Origin: Athripsodes cinereus
Lineage: Eukaryota > Arthropoda > Insecta > Trichoptera > Leptoceridae
Direction of reading: 5' to 3'
DNA length: 64,000 nt
Assembly (NCBI GenBank): GCA_947579605.1
Contig: OX388327.1
Span: forward strand, 4,947,122 to 5,011,121
Shown: positions 35,013-47,900 of the stretch, one piece after another
Layout of the letters: each line of letters begins with the position of its first letter
Numbering within the stretch: the stretch's first letter is position 1
The notes under the pieces: model-generated
Database searches by the model: none
Seen by the model: only the letters and a program-made list of their open reading frames with translations
What the model was told of the DNA's origin: nothing
Position numbers and translations under genes: made by a program

Positions 35013-38000
35013 CTGAAAAATACAATAAATAAAATATAAAAAAAATTGTATGAATGTGGAAAAACAAAACAAGTATCTTTACATACATATAAGTTAGTAT
35101 GGCGTTCTGTTCTCTCTGCCTATCCCACTTGGGATACGGCATGAGGATATAAATAGATAGATAGGTAAAGTTAGACTTAAATTACGATATATCTGGCAAT
35201 GTGATAATTTCAACATTCATCAAGAAACTCGAATTTAAAAAAAATCATGCAATATAATTTTACATTTGTTCTTTCCACACGTCCACATTTACAATCACCT
35301 TGATAATTACATCAGCATTAATTCCATGTTGTAACAACAAGTTCACATCATTTGAATACCAGAATATAAATCAAGAATCGGTGGGATTGGTGAACGCACC
35401 ATGGGTAAAATTCACTCAAACCAGCTTAAGCCGATTCGTAAGTATCAGGACACCTTTCCTGTTGCTTAATCACCTTTTAAACTTTTTGAACAAGTAAATA
35501 ATAAGAATATACACATATTTCTCACCTATGGAATGTAGTGAAAAGTCTCCTTTCAGATCTGAGGATGAAGCTTTCAACTTTATTCTGAAACAGCCAACAA
35601 ATTTAGGTTTTATTTAAATTGTGCAAAATAAAAAAAAATGTAAGTTTCATAGACCAACGACTGAATTTTTTTAAAAATTTACCTTATGTAATTATCAAAA
35701 AAAAAAAGATAATCTTTCTATTCTACAAAGAAACAATTTTTTAAATAAAATATTTTAATATTAGAAGCACAGTTTTGGCAGACTACCATAGAACCTCAAA
35801 AATATTGACAGCAAGATATTCAAAATATTACAATCTCAAGCCGTTGACATATGAAACTGAGCGATCGGAATGAACAAACTTGAGTTTTGTCCTTTTTTTG
35901 TAAATATAAAAAAGGACACAGAAGGAACAATAAGTTAAATATCTATGTTTTATATGCAATTAGAATTTTAGAAAAAACATTTAATAGTATCATTTGTTAG
36001 GTAAATGCAGACAGACCTATGCAGAATGCACATCTCAATAGGTTAAAGAAATTCTTTATTAACCTGTTAACCGGGGAAATCTCTTTCTGATTACGCAACA
36101 TATAACGGGCGCACTCTCTTCAACTAGGACGAATCAATACGTCACGCCTGGATGACGTCATTTCATATTACTATATTTTTTTATTTATACTGAAAATAAA
36201 TGAAAAACCATTCCGATTCCGATGAGGAACTCATAATACGTCTCCTTCTTTTACTTGCCGGTACATTGAATTCATCATCGCTGATATCGCTCTCACTCAT
36301 TTTGATGGCCACTAAAAAAAGTTATTTTTAAATGAAAAGTTGGAGATATAAATAAAATATAACAGGAAACATTTTTTATAGCCATTGTATTTATTTTTAA
36401 CTATTTTATGGAATAAATAATTAAAATAGGATTTAATTGTACAAATAAATATAGTACAAATAAAGAGTACGTCGGTAGCCTGGAGGTAGAGTCTCGGCCT
36501 TCAGAACAAGGGTTCCGTGGTTCGATCCCAGGTGCCGGCAAACTCCCCTTTCACGGCACAAGCTTTTAGCTTAGTGTGAAAGGTGTATAAGGGTTTATAA
36601 CAAAACCCAGATATATCTTTTCTTAAAAAAAAAAAATAATAGTGTGAGGCCTTCCCCTCACTGGTCACAAAATAGTCTATCACCCGCAGTAGCGAAATTA
36701 AACTGATTCCACCTGCGCATTAATTTCATGTGGAGACATGTATGAGTGACGTATTACCATAGTAGTTCATACATATACGTCCCGCCCATTCCAGGGCGCA
36801 ACATAAATTTCGATAACGTATTCATATGTCCTACCAGTACCCGATATGTTTTATGTTTGACGTTTTTATACTTCCCGCTCGGTTAACAGGTTAGGTTATT
36901 TAAAAAAATATAAACAATGCTAGCAGTCATGATCACTTCATAGGAAAATCGATAGTGTATTTTTTTAACATATTTATCATAATTTTTGTCGTTTTCTGTT
37001 AATCTAATTGTTTGTGTCTTTTTTTAAAGTGATCGTACCTTTGTATACATGTATTGTATGTATACAGGGGTTTAACATGTAAAAGGCTCTGGCCGTGAAT
37101 ATATGTAAATAAATAAATAATTATTATTAAAATTAAAACACTGTTTTATTCCACTAAGAGGGTTGTATATTTATTACAACGTATTCAATGCATTTCATAT
37201 AATGCATTTCCACAAAGTTACACTAGAAAATATAGAATATTTATAATTCAAATGTTGGTAACACTGAAATATTATATTCAAAAAACATAAATCTTATTTA
37301 CCTGCAATCCGAACCACTTAAACTCGACTGAGACTAACTTATAACAAGTCATGACGGGCTTATGTCCACGCCACCACTGAGGTCCCTTGAAAGGCCCCCT
37401 CCCCGTCTTCTGGGAGCTAAACTTAGTGGGGTCCAACTCTGGTTTGTAGTCACTGGACGAAATGGGGTCGTTGGCAATGTCTATGTACACAACCTCGCGG
37501 TTCTTCAGCTTCTCTGGGGGTAACTCGTGGGGCTAGAAGAATAAACATAGGTACATTAAAAATACAGGTGTCCATAATAACCATAAATGAGACATTATCT
37601 ATATAAATAAAAATGAGTTGACCATGTATGTTCCCCCATAACTTGAGAACGGCTGAACTGAATTGACTGATTCTTTTTTTGTTGTGTTCGTTCAACGTTC
37701 AGGAAAAGACATGGCGCCCTTGAGATGGTCACAGATCATCAAACAGCGCCAAATATAAATTGTCTTTATTATTATTTGTAATTATCAGGAGACGGTTTGC
37801 ATGAAAAATTTTTTGGAAAATCTAACGGGAATGTCGGAAATTTGGTTTGTATTTTTGTATGAAAGTGACATTTGTATGACAGTTCTGCTGTCGCGTGTTG
37901 CTATAATGAATTTTTTTATGAAATTCACCCTGGCGACCCCGGGTAGGAACGTCTAGTTAATAATAATAATAATTTTATTAAAGACAACAAATAATACAGA

Positions 38001-41000
38001 TATAACAATATAAAGACTTAAATCTAAACATCCTCCTTATAGAGACTTGTCTCAGGATTATTCAACAATTATTCAATTCAGCATCGATGAGGCATACCAC
38101 CCATCTTGAATGTCTTATTTATTAATGATACGAAGATAAACTTATAGAAAAGATTAAGAGACATATTCTTTACCAGAAACTCAACGGAGCTAGGTGTCAG
38201 GTAGGTACCTGTATAAAATGGAAACGCTTAATGTTTTTCCTTAATTTGTTAATCATGTCCTATGCAAAGCAGTGTTTTAAGTAGTTAGATTATTATTAAC
38301 ATGAAACATTATAATGTGACTTGGTATAATAGTCGTGTACAACTATTAATAATAAACACCAGAAATATATAGACATAAATGTACGTAATAAAATGGTAAG
38401 TACGTTTATCGTTTAGCTTGTAATTAATATTAATAATAGGTACGAGGGAGGATAGACGTTAACATTGCCATAGTAGTCAATGCGGCAACACTTTAATTAT
38501 ATAATATACATGCACTGAACTTCCCTACTGTAGATGGACAAATATATTATAGTCGAGCTAGGTAGGTATGCACGGTGCAGTGCAAACTGCATTTTGCAAA
38601 AAATCTTCATTTATCTATACCACCATGGCATCCAGTGGTGATTCTAGGTCTTGTGGGGCTCCGGACAAGGCAATTTTGTGAGGTCCCTAAACGTGGCAGA
38701 TACAAATTAGTATTGGGGAGAGTGTAGGAGTCTGGCGTATATAAAATTCATAATAAGTGATGTGACATTGGATTGATTTTCGCTTGGTAAGTTTGATATC
38801 TTCAGCCACTCACGCAGGGCCCCCAAAGGCGCAGAGCCTCGGGCGATTGCCCAATTCGCCCACCGTAAAGAATGCTACTGATTGCATCTCCCACAAATAT
38901 GTGGTTTGATATCAAGATAGAAGCATAATATTCAAAAACTTATAGAAGACGTTATTTATTTATATGAGACAATTCAATAAATAGGCAACAGACAATTAGC
39001 TGTATCTATTAATTATAACAGTTCTGCATATAATATGTATCAATAACAGTGCATTATTATCATGTCAATTAACAAACTGCTAATAACAACATAGCCTGTA
39101 TATGATTTCATTTTTATATAATTTAATATTATATTATCGATTGATTGAACAAGGCAGTCTACTTTTCACACTGATAATATTTATATACGCATGCTGAAGA
39201 TTCATTGGTCAGAACATGTCGAAAACGAAGAGGTATCAATCAGGGTAGGCGAAAATAAGCATCTCCTTAAAAAAAATCAGCCAACAACAAGCAAACTGGA
39301 TTGACCACGACATCAGGCACCCAGACCTGCTGCAGTCCACCAAGAGATGCCGAGGGGTCTCGGCTTCTTCTTCACAAAATCTACAAATACCATATTTTTC
39401 AAACCCTAGTTTGCGTAGGTGCTCCATGAGTCTGTAGTGACCCGTCGGGAAGCCCTTGATGCAATGGCTTCCAAAACAACCAGAAAAAGGGTAAGAAAAT
39501 GTATGTGCTAGCAAATACTTACATTTTCTGTGTCTCCTTCATCATTTAAATGCAAGGACTCAATGCAGATCACAAAGTTTTCCTTCATGTAGCCGGGGTT
39601 CTGGAATATAAAAAAAAAAAAGAAAAACATTAAAACAATTTTTTTCTTTTTTTAAAAAAGATATATCTGGATTTTGTTATAAATCCAAATACAACCTTAT
39701 ACACCTTTCACAGTAAGCTAAAAGCTTGTGCCGTGAAAGGGGAGTTTGCCAGCTTATATCGACTGTCCAGTTAAACATAGCCCAACAAATCGAAAATTAT
39801 GATTTGATTGGTAATACACACAATCATTGCACTCTTTCAATTCCACAAACAAATAAACATAAAAAATACAAAGATCCCTTTATATATTAAATATTTAGTT
39901 ATGGAAAATAAAATAGCATACCTATTTTGAATTCCACAAATAAATATTTAGAATTGTTTAACTATTGAACGGAACAAAGACAATGTATATATTTAACAGT
40001 GTGATTATTTTACATAGTATATTTCACTGTCTGCTGTGTTTTCAAAGCATAATATAAATATACCAAAATAACAAAAGAATGGCAATTTCTCGAATATAAG
40101 ACAGTTCTACTTGTTTAGTTATTTAATTAGTTTAGTTAGTCATACATAATTTTAATCTTCAAATGTCATTTACTTCTTCATCTTCTTTTTGTTGGTTGAC
40201 TTTTCACCCATTTAGAGTGTTTTCTCCAGGAAACAGTCTGAACTCTTCTTTCTCTCAATAGACCATTAAAGGATGACGTCACAGAAAAATCATTGAGGGG
40301 CATCAGGCATCCCAACACAACAGACGATTACGGTGTAGTATTAGGTGGAACGCCTAAAGAATACCTAATAATCAAAAAAACTGTCAGTGTCGATTTTGTT
40401 ATTATTTTGTCGTCTGACTTTCTTTTTTTCTCTTATGGCATAACATCCTACAAGGATGATTTGCGCAATCTGACTGTTTGCCCCCCAAGCAAAAGCAAAT
40501 CCATAGACAAGACCACATGACCTTTAATTGTCTATAGTAACAGAGTGAAACTCAACATTGCTTAAACCTACATACATAATATATATACCCTAAATCACTC
40601 GCAAATGAGTGGATGGCCTTGAGAAAAATAGAATAATATATATACATTATCAACAGAGTTTAGATAATCATAATTTAATTTACAAAGCTATACACAAAAC
40701 TCATCCACACAAATAAGGATTAACTGTCAAAATATATTTTTTGGTAGGTGCACACTCAGTAGGTGCACCATAGAAAAAAATTGTTTACAAGATTTTGATT
40801 TAACCAGGGATAACATTTTCGTGGATATAGTTTTTTATATAGCCAGGGCTAATTTTAGACATGTTTAGCTAGCCAAGTCCAAATATGCCTTTTCTTTGTA
40901 ATTTTGGGTGATATTCTTTATGACACCGCTCAACAAGTGACCGTGCTGAAGGATCTATATTTATGAGTTTATATTATAATCTTGCCATTTGATCCTCAGA

Positions 41001-41930
41001 CGGCCCAGTCTCCGAGCAACATTCATCTCGGCCAAATACATTATCTTGGTCATTCTGTCCTCATTCATTCTTTCTGTTCCTAAATCCAAAAAGGACTGTA
41101 TTTTGGAATCTGATACTGTTCCTCACTATACTGAATTTTAAATTAATGACTTCTTTATATATTCTATACTTTTCCAACATCCATACCACGCATGCAGAAT
41201 GTTTTCATTCTATTGACACTGAGAGAATTATCATGTCTATTACATGCAGTTAATCTGCTGACTACCCCATTTGTGGGATGTGCCATGATGGTATAGATAG
41301 ATAAAATTTTGTGTGTACTTACAGTGAGCACTGTGCGACAGTATGGGTAGGCATTCCACGCTTCCTCGTGTATCTCAAGGGAGCCCTTGGGGGCCAGGAG
41401 GCGAATGAAGGCGGGGACCTTGGAAGCCAAGTGGTAGATCTTGTACGTGTACTGACCTGCCGAGTATTTGCCACCTAAAACAAAACAAAATTAAACTGTA
41501 TTATAGAAAATATTGAGAAAAATTATTTATTTATTTATTAGGAAAAATTGAGGGTAGTCGTGGTGTGGGAAGGCGGCAGATGTCCTGGCTGAGAAATATN
41601 NNNNNNNNNNNNNNNNNNNNNNNNNNNNNNNNNNNNNNNNNNNNNNNNNNNNNNNNNNNNNNNNNNNNNNNNNNNNNNNNNNNNNNNNNNNNNNNNNNNN
41701 NNNNNNNNNNNNNNNNNNNNNNNNNNNNNNNNNNNNNNNNNNNNNNNNNNNNNNNNNNNNNNNNNNNNNNNNNNNNNNNNNNNNNNNNNNNNNNNNNNNG
41801 CCCGACTGTACGCAGTGAAATGGAGTAAAACCTTCACCTTCATACTATCTCCTGCGTAAAATCAAATGATCTTTCATTCATGAGGTGCATGTTGTACATG
41901 CATTTCGGATGAAAATTAGATCATACAGTC

Positions 41931-41964
<34 letters not shown>

Positions 41965-44900
41965 GTATACTACCACTAATCCAGATTGTTTATTTTTTTT
42001 TTATATATAGAGAACGATCTGTATGTTAATTACATACAGTTGTTCTACTGATTATCCGACTTATAGGAGATTTTATGATTTTTAAAATTTGTTTTTAATT
42101 TCTGGCAATCCACCCGAAATGAGTGATTTGTGGAGATTCTGTGATTAAACAGATGGATTTTTTAAATAAAATCAGATTGGCAAATAGATCAATTGTTTTC
42201 AATATTGTACACGATTTTTTAAACAGCTCAGCGACTGGAAATGGTAAGTCATTGTGAGTGCCTTATTGATACAAGTGGTGTATCTTGTATCAATTATTAT
42301 ACCTGCATGTCAGAGCAAAACTACACTATGTAACAAAACGTCATTTTTCAGTATTGCCATTCAAAGTTATTCCAACAAAATAACATTTACTTCTCGCATG
42401 TTTCTTATAACAATATTACTGTTAAAAATGATTGTGGATGATGGCTTTTGCCCACACCTCCCACTTTCTTTAAATTTAAATGATATAATGTAAAAATGGC
42501 GTCATTTTGCTTTAACAAAAATTTTACATAATTTTTTTACTTATGGATTTCACAAAATATAACATAACATGCATAAACAATTCACACAGTTTGAGCTAGT
42601 CCCAAACTTCGATATGAATCTTGTATTATGGGTACTAACGCGACGATACACATATATACAATGCACTGAAATAATATATACATGTAACACGACCCAGGAC
42701 AATTTGAAAAATGTCATAATTAATTTTGCCTTGGCCGTGAATCGAACCCGGGACCTCGCGACTCAAAGGCAAAAGCATTACCTCCGCACCAAACAGGCCA
42801 TCTCAAATTTATCTATAGTGAAAGAGCACAACAAGATTATGACACGAAGTCACTGAGGCCAAAATTCTACATAGTGTGGCTTGGCTCCCACATACATTAT
42901 AATTTATAATATCTACTAACCGTAACCTTCATTTATTATTATACATCTGTATATAAGTATTGCAAATGTATCAAGTCTGTCTTACAGAAGCAATTATATT
43001 AACTATCACCAGATGTACCTAGTATATTATATATATAAGGTATGAGAACGCCTAGACCAGTGGTCAGCAAACATTTCCAATGTGGAATATCAGACCCCCT
43101 AGACAAATTGTACTTGTCGATCGACTACCACAACATAATGCATATTTACACGGTACTTGTAGGTAGATTGTAGTAAATTCATTTGTAGTCGATCGACAAG
43201 AGCGTGCTTGTCTAGGGGGGCAGATTGTATGTGGAATATATTTATATTTATTTATTTATTCATTCTTTACTGCACATTGATTACAAACAATTACATAAAA
43301 GGTAAACATTCAAGTTAGATAATCAATATACAGAGGGCGAGTTTATCGCAAAGGCGCAATCTCTTCCAAGAATAAATAAATAAATTTTTCTATCTATCTA
43401 TTTCCTCACGCCGTATCTCAAGTGGGGGTAGGCAGAGAGAACAGAATGCCATATAGATCTATCCTTACATACTATTTTCGCTTCTTCAACAGTCATACAA
43501 TTTTTCATGCACGCACGTCGATATCTCTTACTCAAAACACGGCTGTCCTTGAGAATTTGATATACATGATCAAGCCATGTAGTTCTTGACGCGCTTCGTC
43601 ACACCCCTCCTTTCAGACAGGTATATCTTCTTTGTCATTTTTAATAAATTTTTTCATACCAAATTTAGCTTGTAGACCACATTTTGCTGACCACTGGTCT
43701 AGACAATAACACATAACATTAATAAAAATCATATTTACTACGATGGTATAATTCAATAATAAGTACAGCACAACACCTGGACACATAACAATATATATAT
43801 ACAACCACCTATGATTACATATCAATCGTCCAGTTCTATACGCCAATAACTCAAAGATTTTCAATATCAAGTTTTTCGCCTTCGAGCTACAAAAGCAGTC
43901 ACATCAATCCATTTCTCACAAATATTTAACTATGAATGCAGAATTATTATGGATATCAAGCAGACAGCAAAGTTGATATGCTTGAATGAGTTCATGATGT
44001 TACCGCAATCTGTCAAGTCCATTTTTAAAAGAATTTACACTCCCAGCAACAACCAAATCTGGAGGCTGCCCGTTCCAAGCATCCACAACTCTGTTGCTTA
44101 AGAAGTGTTTATATGGATTTTGGGCAAACACACTTCTGTTTAGCTTAAGGCTACGGCCACGCAAGTGCTCATTCTGATTGTGGGTGTAGGATTTGGGGCA
44201 GTTCAGGACAATCATTTAACACCTTGAATCTCACAATTAGGTAGCCTCTCATTCTCCAGGTATCTCCAGGTACGGCACGAGGTATGTGGCGGGCGCTGCC
44301 CTTTAAAAAAAAAAAGCCTCTCATTCTTCTTACTTTAAGCGTTGTCAGTCTCAAGGCCTCCAGTCGCTCCTCATATGTCAAATCCTTAAGCCCCACTCCC
44401 AGTTTGATGAACCTTCGCTGATTGCTAGTGTTTTTGTTGGCTATACTGAAGTTTGATCCGTAAAATGTCAGTCCTCTCCTTCATTGCCATGGGATTACAC
44501 AATAAATAGATGTCAATTAATTATCCCATGGAGCACCCGGTAAAGAATTGGTCTCCCACTCTTCTCCATAAGTTTTCGAGTGTCCTGTAAAAGGCAGGTG
44601 TTCGAAAATATAAGACATTTTACATCTCAAATTCGGCGATGAGGTATGCCACCCATCCTGAATGTCTTAATTTTATATTGGCACGGAGAAGACAGCTTGC
44701 ATGTTTTATATGCAGCTGGTCTGCTGGCTACCCCACTTGTGGGATATGCCGTGATGGTATAGTAGTAGTAGTAGTAGCAATTAAATATTCATATTTCCAT
44801 GTTTTTTCAGAATTTCTTTATGCATTTTTTATATATTGTTAAATTATTTATTATTATTATTACTATATTATTACAAGTCATCAAGCAGGTAGCTAGAAGC

Positions 44901-47900
44901 TGATGTAGGTACTTGATATTCACACATATCGCATATATATATAGTTGTTGTCTGTTTTGTACTTTTTATCAATAAATAAAATACAATAAAATAAATATCG
45001 ATTTCACTTTAAACTGTCTAGCCCGTTCTTGAATAAATTGGTGTTTTTTTATTTAGTTTATTATTATTATTTTTTTCCTCTTTCCTTATTTTATATGGTT
45101 GGCTAGAAGATGTTGCTCTGCAACAAGTCGTTATTTAATGTAACATTATAGATATTATCTATCTATCTATACCCTCACGGCATGTCCCAGGAGGGGTAGG
45201 CAGAGAGAACGGAACGCCATATAGATCTATCCCTATAAACTTCTTTCGCTTCGTCCACATTCATCCAGTTTCTCAAACATGCACGCCGATTTATTTTACT
45301 CAACACGCAACCGACCTTGAGGATTTGATCAAGCCACGTAGTTCTTGGCCGTCCGTGCTTCCTCACACCCCCTCTTTCAGATAAATACATCCTTTTCGTA
45401 ATTCTTTCATCTTGCATTCGCTTAACATGTCGAAACCATCGTAACTTATTTACACGCATTCTATTCACAACACTCTTCTCGCATCCACTCATTCTCCTGA
45501 TATCCTCATTCTAGATATTATCTGCGCAATCCATAAATATTATATTGTCAATTATATTGCACCTACAGTTAATAATGATTTATATATTTATATGTTAATA
45601 ATGATTTATTTTTATTTATAATAAACACTTATGTCACACTATATTTGTACAATTAAGTCAGTTTAGATCAATTAAAATACGTAGGGCATATAAAACAAAT
45701 AAAAGAATATTATTTTAATGAAAATCTGCATCTGTCCTTGAGTAAACTAGTTTTTTTAAGTCAAAAACACTTCAAATAGAAATATAAGTGTTTTGTTTTG
45801 TCAGATCCAATGTACTAAGATTAATGTGATATGCTTCTATATGCTACAAATGTAGAAACGGAGATTGGTTCAAAATCAAAAAAATCTAAAAATTATACAT
45901 TTTGTTTATGTTAGAAACACTGTTCTTCCGTCCGCAAGGGTTCCGTCGGTCCGGGTGTCCTTCTTTCACAATACACGGTTCCTATGACAATGAGATCAGA
46001 GTGCAGGGAATGTCGTGGGAAGAGGTGACGCAATTGACGCAAAAACGCTCTAAATGGAGGAGGCTGGTTTCTGCCCTGTGCTCCCGAGAGGAGCGTTGAT
46101 GGTGATGAATGAATGAATAATTATGTTAGAAGAACACATTTGTCTGTGGTTTTGGTAGATTGTAATAATACCTATGACATCTTGGAATATGTAATACAAG
46201 CGAGATGATGGTTTTGCTGAATCATGTTTTGAGAATATCCTATGACAGTTTGCCAAAAATAGTGCTGTTCTTTCACAACAGTTCCAAGACATCCCTCTTT
46301 CACAATACACTGTTCCTACTATGACATCAGCATTAGAATTGATGTATCATGTTTTAAGAATGTCCTGACTTAAAATAATGCTGTTCTTTCATCGACAAGA
46401 GTTCCGAGACGTCCCTCTTTCACAATACACTGTTTCTACTATAACAACAGCATCAGAATGCGCTAAGTATTTTGTGAGAATAGGAGACTCATTTGGCGCA
46501 GAGACTGCATGAATAAACGAGGCTGGTTTTGGCCTTGCGTTTCTTGCAAGAGGGTAGGAGGGCGATTGAGTTGAGTTGATCTTATTATTATTGAAGCTAT
46601 CAAGCAAGCAACTAGAGCTGATGTGCTTGATATCCACACTATTGATGTCACTCTATACACTGTCAAGCCCGTTCTTAAACAAATTAGTTTTCCTTGCAAC
46701 GACCAATGCAGCAGGCAACCTATTCCACTCTTCCACAACTCGGTTTACGAGGAAATGTCTTTGAGGGTTCTGATTGAATCTATCCTTTACCAGTTTCATG
46801 CTGTGTCCTCGCAAGTGCTCATTCTGGCTTCTGTGAAACATGTTCTTCAGCTCTGGACAGTTATAATGGTTGTTAAATATTTTATAGACCTCAGTCAGAT
46901 CACCTCTCAATCTCCTTTCCCTAAGAGTTGTGAGACCCAGTCTCTCAAGGTGATCCTCGTACGTCATGGTTCTTGGAACATTGTTTTTTGCAGTTGTTGG
47001 CTGATGGAACTGAGTGATTTAATATATAAGTCAACTAGATTCAATAATTTGTAACATATATTGATGTGGGTATTACTATTATTATTATTGTTGGTCCGTT
47101 TACGCTGTATGTATTTATTTACCACGGCCGAGACTAGACAATTCATTGAAGGAACCATTTAATAAACAACACACGAGTTAGACAAACAAAATCAATATTA
47201 TGTGATTGACGGTAAGATTGCACAAATAATATAATGACATCAAACATGGAATAAATGTTATTCTGATTTTTAGACCTGAGTAAATGACATCTTATTCACA
47301 AATAGAGAAAATTGTATTGTTCCTACTTTATACCTGACTAAAATTTATTCTTTAGAATGTCAATTTTTAATATTCAACCTAACGTATAAGACAATGTTGT
47401 TGTTGATGTTGTATCTAATCTGTTGTATATGCTTATTTGAGAAAATAAACGAATTTGAAATAAATAAAACAAGCGTTTTATTCTACTATTGTTTTATTAT
47501 CGTGAGAGAGACGAAAGACGTCTCTCTCACAGAATAAAACAATAGTAGAATAAAACGCTTGTTTTATTTATTTCGATATGGAATTCTACTACCTAAACAC
47601 CGACACAGTGAATAAAACGACTTTGAATTTGAATTCATATCTACAATTCAGCTATTAGACATGTCACCCATACTAACTGCTCCACCCGTGGGAAATATTG
47701 AGATAGAATGAATAATCCATGATTTTGTCATCCGTGCGTTGTGCTCAAATCCAGTAAAATAATTAAAAAATTTGCAGATATTCTAAACATATTATGCTGC
47801 TGACTAGTCAAACTAAGAGCCGATAAAATATTGAACTTAATAATAATAATAATTAGACAATCTTTTTTTTTAAGATGCGCCGTTTTGTGGAAAAACCACC

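Larger units (their letters stand above)
43058..43696. mobile_element. hAT-type element, about 639 bp, with nested MITE and LINE tail
   Basis: Left end CAGTGGTCAGCAAACATTT; right end, inverted, CAGTGGTCAGCAAAATGTG. Flanks GCCTAGAC and GTCTAGAC (7 of 8) form the duplication. Inside lie the palindromic MITE at about 43107-43225 and a LINE L1a tail at 43395-43625. Confidence 0.8.
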
